Shown: piece after piece, positions 6,081-16,200 of the stretch
Layout: the number at the start of each line of letters is the position of its first letter
How positions within the stretch are numbered: position 1 is the stretch's first letter
Source of the DNA: Acinetobacter sp. ANC 4862
GTDB lineage: Bacteria; Pseudomonadota; Gammaproteobacteria; Pseudomonadales; Moraxellaceae
Length of the DNA stretch: 64,000 nucleotides
Direction: 5' to 3'
Assembly: GCF_004336635.1 (NCBI RefSeq)
Contig: NZ_SJXH01000012.1
Coordinates: 1 to 64,000 of the forward strand
Program-made: the position numbers and the translations under genes
The notes under the pieces: model-generated
What the model was told of the DNA's origin: nothing
Seen by the model: only the letters and a program-made list of their open reading frames with translations
Database searches by the model: none

Positions 6081-8186
6081 TTAACTTGCTTTAGATGCTT
6101 CTGTAATATTAATCGGTTGGACTAAACGGGTAATGCGCGGAAAACCAAAATGCATGCGTAAATCACGAATGATTTGAGCAATTTGCTTGCGGTTATGCAC
6201 CACAATATTCACGTAAGTTTTCCCTTCGTGATTATGCACCATTTCTACACCGGTTTTTTCTTTACGGCATTGGTAGATGAGATCGGAAATCTGTTCATCA
6301 TTCATCACCATATCAATGCTTAAATAGGCGGTAAAGCTAATATCATCGGCATCTTCAGAAGCCCACTGTAAAGGCATAATATTTTCTGGATGCTGGTGTT
6401 GTTCGTGTAGAAGATTGTGACAACGGGCACGATGGACGATTAATCCACGACGCGATAAATGTCCCTGAATTGGATCACCGAGAACAGGGTTGCAGCAATG
6501 CGCATATTTGACATCCACACCTTCAGTGCCTTGAATCAGGCGGGTTGAAGATTGAGTCTCAATACTTTTACCTTGTGCAAACAGATGATTGGCAACCAAT
6601 TGCGGAAGCAAATCACCCACAGCGACTTGTTCAAATAACTGCTCTTTAGATTCGATATGTCGCCATTCCAAGATATCAATCCAATCTGCTTCGGTTAAGT
6701 CTTTTATCGAGCGATTAAACAGTTTCAGTGCACGATTGAGCGCTTGTTGACCTACCAGTTGCTGCTCTTCAATATCTTGATCACGCAAAATATTTTGTAA
6801 GGCGCGACGTGCTTTTTGGGTATTAATAAAACTGAGCCAATCTGGGTTTGGGGTCGCGAGGACATCAGTAATAATCTCAACCACTTGCCCACTGATTAAT
6901 GGGGTTGAAAGCGGTTTGGTTTCACCATTTACTTTTGCACCTACAGCATGATTGCCTAAAAATAGGCTGGCTGAATAAGCAAAATCGACTGCTGTTGCTC
7001 CTTGAGGGAGTTCATGCAAATTGCCATGGGGAGTATAAACCCAAATTTTTTCTTGATGTAAATAATCTAACAGGTCGCTAAATGTGGTCTTGGCACATGC
7101 ACCATCAATCAGGACATTGAGGTTTTGCATTGAAGCTTGAATGGCTGAACGGCAGGCTTGAGGTGCATTTTCACCCAGAACCACACCAAAACGAGCAGCC
7201 TTACGCATCAGCTCTGTTTGAATGGTTAGTGATAGTGTGGTTTTCTCGCCTTTTAAACGCATCATCAGTGATTGATTGCCGCCTGGAAGTGGACGGCGAA
7301 TATGATCTTCATAATGCAAAATTTGGAAATTTTCCCGCAGAATTTCTGCCAGACGGTCACAGTCAGCAATGCTTTGTAAAACAATTTCAAAAGCATGGCT
7401 ATGCGTGAGTTCTTGTAGATTGATATCATTTTTAACAAAGTGACGCAGTAATTCGATATTGTTATTTTTCTTTTTAATACGACCTGAAATTTGATGCTGC
7501 TGCAGCAGTTCAGTGAGGTTTTTTTCCCAAATACTTTGATATTCACAGCGTTTGGGTTTGGTTTGAAAGAGTGCTTCTTGCACATTATTAAACATATCGA
7601 GATCGAGATTTTGATAGCACAAATGTTCTAAGTTATCGGCCATCTCATTCATACCGACAATACGCGCCATCGGAACAAAAATATCAAAGGTTTCTTGAGC
7701 AATACGTGCTCGTTTATCTGGGCGTAATGAACCCAGTGTGGTCATGTTGTGATAACGGTCTGCGAGTTTAATAATAATGACACGTGGGTCTTGTAGAGTC
7801 GCTTGCAGAATTTTACGGAAGGATGCCGCTTTATTATATTCTTTATCACTGGAATGACTGAGCTTGGTGACGCCATCGACCAGTTCTGCCACGGTACGTC
7901 CAAATTTTTCAGCGATGTCTTCTTTATTGAAGTCAGTATCTTCAATCACATCATGTAAAAGCGCAGCCATCAGGGTTTCTGCATCTAAGCGCATATGCGA
8001 AAGAATACTGCTCACCGCAATCGGATGCAGGATGTAAGGTTCACCACTTTTTCGGGTGATCCCATCATGTGCAATATCGGCATAATCGCAAGCCACAAGC
8101 ACGCGCTCGACATCGCTTGCACTTAAGTAAGCGTCGATAATAATTTTGAGCTGTTGTCTGGCTTGGCTGACCTGTGGGCCTGGCAT
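6081..8186 (-). CDS. spoT: SpoT, (p)ppGpp hydrolase with degenerate synthetase domain
   Basis: Long RelA/SpoT homologue of 701 residues. Order of domains: HD hydrolase (about 20-200) with His54, HD at 78-79, ED at 82-83 and LADR at 141-144; synthetase-like region (about 240-350); TGS (about 385-445, VYTPHGNLHELPQGATAVDF); a cysteine/histidine motif AHCCNP near 570; C-terminal ACT. The hydrolase motifs are intact. The synthetase region has lost the usual signature: where active enzymes have the DYIAxPKxNGYQSLH block this one reads EDHIRRPLPGGNQSLMM. It should therefore degrade (p)ppGpp but not make it, as reported for A. baumannii SpoT, with RelA elsewhere as the synthetase. A 220-base gap with a terminator separates it from rpoZ, so it is not simply co-transcribed as in E. 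coli. Confidence 0.95.
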   Translation of the reverse strand: MPGPQVSQARQQLKIIIDAYLSASDVERVLVACDYADIAHDGITRKSGEPYILHPIAVSSILSHMRLDAETLMAALLHDVIEDTDFNKEDIAEKFGRTVAELVDGVTKLSHSSDKEYNKAASFRKILQATLQDPRVIIIKLADRYHNMTTLGSLRPDKRARIAQETFDIFVPMARIVGMNEMADNLEHLCYQNLDLDMFNNVQEALFQTKPKRCEYQSIWEKNLTELLQQHQISGRIKKKNNNIELLRHFVKNDINLQELTHSHAFEIVLQSIADCDRLAEILRENFQILHYEDHIRRPLPGGNQSLMMRLKGEKTTLSLTIQTELMRKAARFGVVLGENAPQACRSAIQASMQNLNVLIDGACAKTTFSDLLDYLHQEKIWVYTPHGNLHELPQGATAVDFAYSASLFLGNHAVGAKVNGETKPLSTPLISGQVVEIITDVLATPNPDWLSFINTQKARRALQNILRDQDIEEQQLVGQQALNRALKLFNRSIKDLTEADWIDILEWRHIESKEQLFEQVAVGDLLPQLVANHLFAQGKSIETQSSTRLIQGTEGVDVKYAHCCNPVLGDPIQGHLSRRGLIVHRARCHNLLHEQHQHPENIMPLQWASEDADDISFTAYLSIDMVMNDEQISDLIYQCRKEKTGVEMVHNHEGKTYVNIVVHNRKQIAQIIRDLRMHFGFPRITRLVQPINITEASKAS

Positions 8187-8361
8187 ATAACACCTTTATT
8201 ACTTCAATTTTACAGTTTAAATCGCTAGCCCTTTAATGAAGAACATATTGCATGACTTGTCAAATTTTTCATTCAAAAAAAAGCAAAAAGATACATCTTG
8301 AATAACGTATCTTTCTACTTATGTTATAACGGTTATTGAGCAAATATAAAAGTTTTCCAAT

Positions 8362-8393
8362 AAAAAAAGCCTAGTTAAAAACTAGGCTTTTTT
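8362..8393 (-). terminator. terminator after rpoZ
   Basis: AAGCCTAGTT / AACTAGGCTT stem around AAAA, flanked by T runs. It ends gmk-rpoZ before spoT. Confidence 0.88.
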
Positions 8394-8406
8394 AAGATTT
8401 TTTTTC

Positions 8407-8688
8407 TTATTGGAAAGAAAAGCCATCTAAATTCAAATTGTTTGCAGAAAGTGCAAGGTCAAGACTAGATGTTTGATAGTCTTGATCACGTTGTTTCAAA
8501 ATATCTTTAGATACATGACCCGCTGCAATTTCACGTAAAGCAACTACAGTCGGTTTATCGTTATCCCACTCTACAGTTGGTTCGATACCTTGACGTGCCA
8601 ATTGACGCGCGCGTTTGCTTGCCACTAGTACAAGCTCAAAGCGGTTGTCTACATGGTCTAAACAATCTTCAACGGTTACGCGTGCCAT
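8407..8688 (-). CDS. rpoZ: RNA polymerase omega subunit
   Basis: Omega helps assemble and stabilise the beta' subunit and, with DksA, forms ppGpp site 1. The protein begins [20 protein letters not shown], the canonical omega N-terminus, so the start is set at 8688, although the frame stays open 69 bases further upstream. [10 protein letters not shown] near residue 25 and the AAG motif near 55 are typical. At 93 residues it is of normal length. gmk is 76 bases upstream on the same strand and probably shares the transcript; spoT, the hydrolase of its ligand, comes next after a terminator. Confidence 0.95.
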   Translation of the reverse strand: MARVTVEDCLDHVDNRFELVLVASKRARQLARQGIEPTVEWDNDKPTVVALREIAAGHVSKDILKQRDQDYQTSSLDLALSANNLNLDGFSFQ

Positions 8689-8764
8689 AAGAATTCTCGT
8701 TTGAATATTAAATTTGAACAGACTGAGCAGTATAAAAGGCTTTGCCTGTAGACTCAAGTTTTAA

Positions 8765-9388
8765 TCACAATTCAACAGGAGTAATTAATTTTTCAATCAA
8801 TTCCTGATGACGATCTGCTTGTTGAGATATAACCAAACGATTGGCAATAATCACGCATTCCAAGTCATGTAGAGCTTTATTAAAGTCATCATTAATAATG
8901 ACATAGTCAAAATTTGTATATTGCTGCATATCTTCCACAGCACAACCTAAACGATGTTCAATCACTTCAACAGAGTCTGTGCCGCGATTTGATAGACGTT
9001 GACGCAAATCAAACTGGCTTGGCGGTAAAATGAAAATTTGTTTAGATTCTGGGAAAAGTTTACGAACTTGTTCTGCACCTTGCCAGTCGATTTCAAGTAA
9101 AACATCATGACCTTTGGCCAATTGTTGTTTTACTGTGGCTTGAGCTGTGCCGTAATAGTTACCAAAAACTTCGGCATATTCAATAAAACCACCTTGCTCA
9201 ACTAGAGCAAGAAAATCTTCTTTTTGCGAAAAATGATAATGCACACCTTCGAGTTCACCAGGGCGTTGACCACGAGTTGTGTGAGAGACAGAAACGTGTA
9301 AATTATTCACACGCTCAAGTAGGGCTTTAACGAGAGATGTTTTGCCTGTTCCAGATGCAGCAGAAACGACAAACAAGAGACCCGACAT
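8765..9388 (-). CDS. gmk: guanylate kinase
   Basis: Phosphorylates GMP to GDP with ATP. The P-loop is SAASGTGKTSL at residues 9-19, followed by the GMP-binding VSHTTRxxRPGE block near 36-46 and GVHYHF near 48. The start at 9388 (MSGLLFVVSA) is chosen because it matches the family and has AGGAAA upstream; the frame is open for 29 further codons without similarity. The 207 residues match the usual length. It is head of the gmk-rpoZ unit and divergent from ispH, sharing a short AT-rich promoter region. Confidence 0.95.
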   Translation of the reverse strand: MSGLLFVVSAASGTGKTSLVKALLERVNNLHVSVSHTTRGQRPGELEGVHYHFSQKEDFLALVEQGGFIEYAEVFGNYYGTAQATVKQQLAKGHDVLLEIDWQGAEQVRKLFPESKQIFILPPSQFDLRQRLSNRGTDSVEVIEHRLGCAVEDMQQYTNFDYVIINDDFNKALHDLECVIIANRLVISQQADRHQELIEKLITPVEL

Positions 9389-9522
9389 GATATTTTTCCT
9401 GATATGATAAAATATCTTCTCTATTTTAGAGCAGACAGCCCGCAAACTAAATAGCTGATCGTAGGTTGTTTGCATTTATTTCAAATTATTCAGTCTAAAT
9501 TCAAGTGAACATTGAGGGTCTT

Positions 9523-10473
9523 ATGGAAATTGTATTGGCCAATCCACGTGGTTTTTGTGCAGGTGTCGACCGAGCAATTGCGATCGTCAATCGAGCACTT
9601 GAATGCTTTAATCCGCCTATTTATGTGCGCCATGAAGTGGTACACAACAAATTTGTAGTCGATGATTTACGTCAGCGCGGGGCAATTTTTGTCGATGAGC
9701 TGGACGAAGTGCCTGATGACAATATTGTGATTTTTAGCGCGCATGGTGTTTCTAAAGCAGTACAGCAAGAAGCCGAACGTCGTGGGCTCAAGGTTTTTGA
9801 TGCGACCTGTCCATTGGTGACCAAGGTACATATTGAGGTGACTAAATATGCCCGTGAAGGGACTGAAGCTATTTTAATTGGTCATGAAGGTCATCCTGAA
9901 GTTGAAGGAACCATGGGGCAATATGACAAAAAAAATGGCGGTGAAATTTACTTGGTTGAAGATGAACAAGATGTTGCAGCTTTAGTCGTCCATAACCCTA
10001 AAAAAGTGGCTTTTGTTACGCAAACGACTTTATCAATTGATGATACTGCGAAAGTGATTGATGCTTTACGTACAAAATTTCCTGAAATTCAGGGACCGCG
10101 TAAAGATGATATCTGTTATGCGACCCAAAACCGTCAAGATGCGGTGCGTGATTTGGCTATGCAGTGCGATGTGGTTTTAGTGGTAGGTTCTCCAAACTCA
10201 TCTAACTCAAATCGTTTACGTGAATTGGCTGAGCGTATGGGGAAACAGGCTTATTTAGTTGATAATGCAGATCAGCTTGATCAAAACTGGTTTAATGAAA
10301 ATACTAAAATTGGGGTAACGGCAGGCGCATCTGCACCAGAAATTTTAATTAAACAAGTAATTCAACGTTTACAGGACTGGGGAGCTAAAGCACCAGAAGA
10401 GCTTGCAGGGCGTGAAGAAAATATTACCTTTAGTTTGCCGAAAGAGTTACGTATTCCTGTAACTCAAGCATAA
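9523..10473 (+). CDS. ispH: 4-hydroxy-3-methylbut-2-enyl diphosphate reductase
   Basis: Last enzyme of the methylerythritol phosphate pathway; a [4Fe-4S] reductase giving IPP and DMAPP. Cluster cysteines are visible at residue 12 ([12 protein letters not shown]), in [11 protein letters not shown] near 96 and in ICYATQNRQ near 197, and the substrate-binding SAHG and SSNSNRL motifs are present. Start is placed at ATG 9523 with GAGGG upstream; an in-frame GTG at 9505 gives six extra residues not found in the family. In Pseudomonas ispH lies beside the minor pilin genes, the same order as here. Terminator follows. Confidence 0.96.
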   Translation: MEIVLANPRGFCAGVDRAIAIVNRALECFNPPIYVRHEVVHNKFVVDDLRQRGAIFVDELDEVPDDNIVIFSAHGVSKAVQQEAERRGLKVFDATCPLVTKVHIEVTKYAREGTEAILIGHEGHPEVEGTMGQYDKKNGGEIYLVEDEQDVAALVVHNPKKVAFVTQTTLSIDDTAKVIDALRTKFPEIQGPRKDDICYATQNRQDAVRDLAMQCDVVLVVGSPNSSNSNRLRELAERMGKQAYLVDNADQLDQNWFNENTKIGVTAGASAPEILIKQVIQRLQDWGAKAPEELAGREENITFSLPKELRIPVTQA

Positions 10474-10512
10474 AGCGTGAATGATTTAACATTCTGAAAT
10501 TTTTAAAAATTT

Positions 10513-10549
10513 AACAGATAATTGTGTTTTGACAGTTATCTGTTTTTTT
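10513..10549 (+). terminator. terminator after ispH
   Basis: AACAGATAA / TTATCTGTT stem followed by TTTTT. Separates ispH from the minor pilin operon. Confidence 0.8.
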
Positions 10550-10636
10550 ATACCTTTTATCTCTATTTGTGTCAGTTTTGTAAGTTAGTCCGATACTATT
10601 TTTACTAGGGTAAATTTTTGTTGCCTTGGGGAAAGT

Positions 10637-11068
10637 ATGAAAAAAAATAAAGGATTCACTTTAATTGAGTTAATGATAACGATAGCTGTGTTGGCAAGTA
10701 TTGCAACAATGGCAGTTCCTTCTTTTTCCCAAACGATTCGAAAAAACCAACTGATAAGGGATACGCGTGATTTTGTAGATTTGTTGGCAGAAACAAGGTC
10801 TGAAGCAATTTTTAAACAAGGTGAACGGGTTTTGGCCGTGGATAACAGTGTTTCAACATTCTATAAAAAGTGGGGACCAAATCATGTGACGAAAGACAGT
10901 GGTGATGCCAGTGTCACTTTTAACCGTTTAGGGCAATCCATCATAACAACCAACGGTCAGTGTTTTGTATTTAAACATAGTAGTGATGCAACTTTGAAAT
11001 CTTATGTGTATGTGCAAAAAGGTGGAACGGTAGTTTATAACAAAGTGGCAACAAGTTGCCCAACCTGA
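10637..11068 (+). CDS. fimU: minor pilin FimU/FimT (GspH-type pseudopilin)
   Basis: First gene of the minor pilin operon. Minor pilins prime pilus assembly and carry the PilY1 adhesin to the tip. The class III signal is short: MKKNKG/FTLIELMITI, with Gly before the PilD cleavage point and Glu at +5, then the hydrophobic helix. The rest is a 120-residue globular domain with two cysteines (QCFVFK, TSCPT) likely forming a disulphide. GGGGAAAG precedes the ATG at 10637. Called fimT in A. baylyi-style annotation; position and size match P. aeruginosa FimU. Confidence 0.88.
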   Translation: MKKNKGFTLIELMITIAVLASIATMAVPSFSQTIRKNQLIRDTRDFVDLLAETRSEAIFKQGERVLAVDNSVSTFYKKWGPNHVTKDSGDASVTFNRLGQSIITTNGQCFVFKHSSDATLKSYVYVQKGGTVVYNKVATSCPT

Positions 11069-11087
11069 GAATAAGGAATAATTATAA

Positions 11088-11576
11088 ATGAAAAATACTC
11101 AAAAAGGGGTTGGGCTCGTAGAGGTGCTGGTTGCACTGATGCTTTTAAGTATTGCTGTGTTGGGTTTTGTAGCATTACAAATAAGGGCTATGGGGGCTAG
11201 TGCAGAGGCTGGGATGAATGTGCAAGCTTCTAATATTGCTAGGGATTTGTCGGAAAGGATGCGCGTGAATCGGGATGGGTTAGCAGAATATAAAAAAGTC
11301 ACTACGCCGCCGACTACTTGTGCAAGTGCATTTTGTACTGCAAACGAAATGGCTCAATATGATTATGCTCAAGTGGAAAGCCGAGCAAGTAATTTGGGCA
11401 TGAGTATGAATGTATTAAATTGTCAAGGTTCTACTCTAGTTCGTAAATGCGTCTATGTGGCATGGGAGGGTACAACGGCAACAAATGGTACGGGCAGTCC
11501 AAACTGTACGAATGGCACTGCTTATGTCCCAAATGCCAAATGTATCATTATGGAGGTATATAACTATGGTTCATAA
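11088..11576 (+). CDS. pilV: minor pilin PilV
   Basis: Minor type IV pilin with signal MKNTQKG/VGLVEVLVALMLL; Gly-1 and Glu+5 are present. A conserved PilV feature follows: ASNIARDLSERMRVN near residue 48. The 162 residues end with paired cysteines in the C-terminal part. Starts 19 bases after fimU and its last 11 bases overlap the start of pilW, indicating translational coupling in one operon. Confidence 0.88.
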   Translation: MKNTQKGVGLVEVLVALMLLSIAVLGFVALQIRAMGASAEAGMNVQASNIARDLSERMRVNRDGLAEYKKVTTPPTTCASAFCTANEMAQYDYAQVESRASNLGMSMNVLNCQGSTLVRKCVYVAWEGTTATNGTGSPNCTNGTAYVPNAKCIIMEVYNYGS

Positions 11577-12555
11577 GCATTATACCTCGGGCTTTACTCT
11601 GATTGAACTGATGGTTGCTTTAACCTTGGGTTTGCTTATTGTTGCGGCTGGTTTGGCTATTTTTTTAAGTAGTTCGCGTTCTTTGGGGTTGCAATCAGGT
11701 ATGAGTGAATTACAACAAAATGCCAATTTTGGTTTGTCTTTGGTTGCGCATGATCTACGTCATACCAATTTAAATACTGTTTCATCACAGAGAGTGAATA
11801 ATATTACGAATGGTTCAGGAATTATTTTTAAAAAAGAAAATTTGCCTGCAGCATTACAAACAAGCACGAATTTAGAAACTGAATTGGTCAGCTTGCAAAA
11901 CAAAGATACTGATAATAGTACGGGTAAAAGTGACCGATTAACTATTCAATATACACCTGAAACTGAAAGCATTATTAACTGTGAAGGAGCGACAATAGGA
12001 ACTGCTGTTGCACCTGCTTCCAATTTAGTGATTGTACAGCGTTATTATTTGGCTGCTAGTCCACAGCAAATTACAGGTGAACCAACAGCTTACTCGTTAT
12101 ATTGTGATGCTGGCTCATATCCTAAAAGTGCGGCAACCGCAATTTCTGGCTTAGGTGTACATGGTTCCAATGATGCTCAGCAAATGATGCAGCGTGTGGA
12201 TGCCTTTAAAATACGCTTAGGTGTTAAAAATCCTTCTGGTCAATTCCGTTATATGACCATCAATGAATACATCACTGCAATGAATGCAATTCGTACTGCA
12301 TGCGCAATACCAATTGTTGAAGATACTTGTGCAAAAACTTATCTGCAAGTGACTTCAATGGAGGTGGGTATTTTATCTCGTTCGACAGGGACGATTGGAG
12401 CTGATGCAAGTTTAAATACCCAAACTACCTTTAATCTTGCAGGTGCGGATGTAACTTTGGATGATAGCTCTGGAAAAGACGTCATTAATAAAAAATATTT
12501 GCGTCAGGCCGTGAATCAGGTTGTAGCGATTCGGAATACATTGGGGGCATCGTAA
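11566..12555 (+). CDS. pilW: minor pilin PilW (ComB)
   Basis: Large minor pilin, GspJ-like, called ComB in A. baylyi, where it is needed for natural transformation. Signal MVHKHYTSG/FTLIELMVAL with Gly-1 and Glu+5. The start is placed at ATG 11566 with GGAGG at 11552-11556; the frame is open further upstream inside pilV but that extension has no pilin leader. The long globular part (about 300 residues) contains several cysteines. It ends with TAATG, so the A of its stop is the first base of the pilX start. Confidence 0.9.
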   Translation: MVHKHYTSGFTLIELMVALTLGLLIVAAGLAIFLSSSRSLGLQSGMSELQQNANFGLSLVAHDLRHTNLNTVSSQRVNNITNGSGIIFKKENLPAALQTSTNLETELVSLQNKDTDNSTGKSDRLTIQYTPETESIINCEGATIGTAVAPASNLVIVQRYYLAASPQQITGEPTAYSLYCDAGSYPKSAATAISGLGVHGSNDAQQMMQRVDAFKIRLGVKNPSGQFRYMTINEYITAMNAIRTACAIPIVEDTCAKTYLQVTSMEVGILSRSTGTIGADASLNTQTTFNLAGADVTLDDSSGKDVINKKYLRQAVNQVVAIRNTLGAS

Positions 12556-13241
12556 TGAAACAACAACAAGGTGCAACTCTTATTACGGTTTTGATTGTAT
12601 TGGTGCTTGTGACATTACTGGGCACAATTGCTGTGAAAACTGGAATTTTAGGATTAAAAATTGCAACAAATAGTCAGGTGAATAACTTATTGATGGGGAA
12701 TTCCGACTCTGCTTTATTTAATGTTGAGAATCCCGATCAAGTGGCAAGGCAGTTGGCTTTAGATGGGATGTTTGCTTATTTAAATTCTTCAGCAAATGCC
12801 AATGATGAATTGGTATTTTGTTATCGCGCATCGGAAAATTCTTTTTTTAAATTATCAAAAGCTAGTGCGATTACAACGGATGGTTCAACAACCAAGATTG
12901 GTGTGGATGGCTTTTGTAAAGCCAACCAATTTTCAATGGGGCGTTCCGCAGTACTGTCTCAAGTGTATTTAACCAAAAATGCAACAACGTCTACACCATT
13001 TGGTGGTGTGCCCAAAGGAACAAGTCTTGGGCAAAGTAATGTGCCTGTAACCACCAATAATATCGGGGCAACTGTAATTTCAGTGTTACCAAGTTTTGCA
13101 GGTGCGACGACTACACAAATAGAATCCTGTTTTAAGCAGCGTGCTTCGGCAGTGGGGGCGTGTTTTGAGGGTTTAGGTATTCCCTATAACATGCAGCATT
13201 CGGATTATACGGTTGGCGGTCAGCCTAAGTTGGTATCGTAA
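12555..13241 (+). CDS. pilX: minor pilin PilX
   Basis: Leader MKQQQG/ATLITVLIVLVLVTLLG: Gly-1 is kept but the +5 position is Thr, not Glu. Lack of Glu+5 is the mark of the GspK-like component that caps the minor pilin complex, as reported for PilX of P. aeruginosa. The protein has 228 residues with two likely disulphide pairs. Start overlaps the pilW stop by one base. Confidence 0.85.
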   Translation: MKQQQGATLITVLIVLVLVTLLGTIAVKTGILGLKIATNSQVNNLLMGNSDSALFNVENPDQVARQLALDGMFAYLNSSANANDELVFCYRASENSFFKLSKASAITTDGSTTKIGVDGFCKANQFSMGRSAVLSQVYLTKNATTSTPFGGVPKGTSLGQSNVPVTTNNIGATVISVLPSFAGATTTQIESCFKQRASAVGACFEGLGIPYNMQHSDYTVGGQPKLVS

Positions 13242-13258
13242 AGAAAGAGAATTTAAAG

Positions 13259-16200
13259 ATGAAAAAAATAAATCAAAGAAATATGCTTTCAGTATCGGTA
13301 TCAATGATGATGACCTTAGCTGTTTGTCAAAGTGTAGCAACACAAGCCAGTGATATTGAAATTTATAAGACAGGTTTTACACCAAATCCAGTCGTGATGT
13401 TTGCACTAGATAACTCAGGGTCGATGTCTGTAAATGGTCGTCGTCGTGCTTTTGACTTAAAAGATTCTATGCAGGCGGTATTATTGGGTGAGGGAAGTAT
13501 TCGGCCAGCACGGAATATTAGGGCAGGATTATCTACTTTTGAAAGTCCGCCATGGTATCCAATAAAAAATGGTACTACGGAACTCTACAAGACTACAGTT
13601 CATCCTGCGACTGCTGAAGTAGACTCAGATACAACAATTAAAGTACCCCGTCGTGATGCTGGATATATCGCCAGTCCAGCACAAATGCTTGATGATCGGA
13701 TTGTTTATCCCTCTACTCGTAAAGATTTATTTCCATCTAATGGTGATGTTATTTTTAAAGATGGTAACAATCAACCTGTAAAAACAAATGGTGATGTTTC
13801 GATTGATAATGATACTAAAAAAGTCTACATCCGCTTTCAAGTAGATGTACCAAGAGGTGCAACAATTAATGCTGCATATTTGGAATTACGAAATTCTACT
13901 GATTACGGTTCAAATAAATTAAAGGTTCGTGTTGCAAAACATAATGATTTGTATGCAGTAAATCCGCAGATTACTTCTTTGCAGACTTTTGTCTCTGGGG
14001 CAACCAGTAAAGCTATAGCAAGTAGTGTAAATAACGATTATTTAAATAAAATTTTTACGAATGCTACTACACAAAGAGCAATTGATATATATAGGAATTC
14101 ATATAAGAATGACAATATTGGTAATCCTATGTATGTTTATTCCATGAGTGTTAAGAGCGAGATGGAAAACTTAATTAGGGATAATACGAATTGGTGTGGC
14201 ATGGGCGATATAATTTTTGAATTATCTCGGGACAATAGTAAAAATTATAAATTTTATGCGGATCAAGAAGATCGAGTTAATCCCAAACTATATATAGATT
14301 GGACGCTAAGCGATAATGCAATTCGAAACAATAACTGTATGTTTACAGATACCAAGCGATCAAGTGCACAAAAGATTACAAACCTAGGTGATGTAGGAAT
14401 AGCAGGCTCTATGATTGCTCGGCAATCTATGAATTTACAGGTGCAAAGACTGCTAACAGATACAGCTACTCCGTCTAATGCACTCTATGCTGAAACTGTA
14501 GCTTATATGCTGGGCAATAGTACAAAGCCATTAACTAATTCAAATCCTGCTAATACTTCTATTGATTTTGCTCTTAGTGGTTTAACTACCAGTGCTGGCA
14601 GCGATATTAAATATATTAGTCCAATCAAAAGTGTAAGTGACTACTTAGCAAATTCTACGAATACAAACAATGCTGCTGCCTACCTGAAAGAACAGCAATG
14701 TGGTCAGCATGGAATTTATTTTTTAACAGATGGTGATGCAGAATTTAATATGAGGGGGGCAACTAATACCAATGATAAATTATTTGCTTCATCGATGGGG
14801 TGGAGTTCAATTTCTTGTAATAATTTTGATACGTGTGCGCAAACAATGGCAAGAGGACTGTTAAAAGCCTCAGGATACACTGCGAATAATAGAAGTCTTA
14901 AAATTAAAACCTCTACTGTTGGATTTGACTATACTGGAGCTTCATTATCAAATTGGGCAACAGCAGGTGGTGGGCGATATACAGCAGTAAATTTAAGTGG
15001 TTCAAATAGTGCAAAACAAGGCATTGTGGATAGTATCAGTGCTTTTCTAGATGATATTTTTAATACGGATATTCCAGAACTGGTTGTGACAGGGTCCCCA
15101 ACTTTACCAAAAGACTCATTAAATCCATTACGCATTCAGCCTTATGGTTATTATGCTGAATTTACACCCAGACCCCAAGATCTAACACAACTGTGGATAG
15201 GTAATCTGAATAAATACCATGTCGTGAGTGGAGAACTCTACAATATTGCCAAAAGCACCCGTTTAATTAACACAGATGGTTCACTGAATGTAAATGCTCA
15301 TGGTATTTGGACTAATGGTATGAGAGGGCAATTGCCTTTAGGTGTTAGTACTAATGCAAAAAGTGAAACAGTTGCAAACCGTACTATTTATACCAATCGA
15401 GAAATTACAGGCACCGCTGCCCCATTTGGGGTTAGTGAGCTTAATTCACTGAAAAAAGTTAATGTGGAAAGTTTATTCGGTACAGGTGCAACAGCTCTAT
15501 TTGCCAATGATCCAGACAAGAATTATTGGCTCAATTTGCTGGGTTATAATGTAGGTGCAACCGAAACAGATATTACTTCAAATAATCTTGCTACGAAGCC
15601 TGAACTTCGTCAGGTCGGTGCCGTGATGCACTCGACTCCAATTCTACTCACGCAAAGGGGTAAAATTACTGTTAACTCAGCAGGAACATTAGATACAACA
15701 AACCGTGATGACTATCTACTCTTTGGTAGTACACAGGGTTTACTGCATGTAGTTGATGTTGGTACAGGGGTAGAGAAATTTGCTTTTGCACCACATGAAA
15801 TGATGGAAAATCAGAAAGCAGCGTTCTTATCTGGAACGAGTAGTACACTAGGTTCTGCGAATTTATTCTACGGTGTAGATGCACCTTGGACAGCTTATAC
15901 CCAATATGTGTCAAAAGCAGATGGGGAATTAACTGTGAATAGTTCTGATCGTACCAGTGACGGCAGTACTAATACAGATCTTTCACTTAAAGGTTTACAG
16001 TGGGTGTATGGTGGTCTGCGTATGGGGGGACGCAGCTACTATGCATTAGATTTATCCGATATGGAAAAACCAAGTTTGAAATTTCATATTAATCCTAATG
16101 CAGCAGTGACTACTACTGGAGCAGCAGATACTACTAATGCACTAAGCTATATGGGGCAAAGCTGGTCTAAACCAACAATTGCTTATGTCAAATTTGGCGG

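Noticed and set aside
7265-7585. Second minus-strand frame inside spoT
   Set aside because: Lies within the conserved spoT frame in another phase; composition is non-protein-like. I also considered it as a sign of frameshift in the synthetase domain, but the main frame is continuous and in register on both sides.
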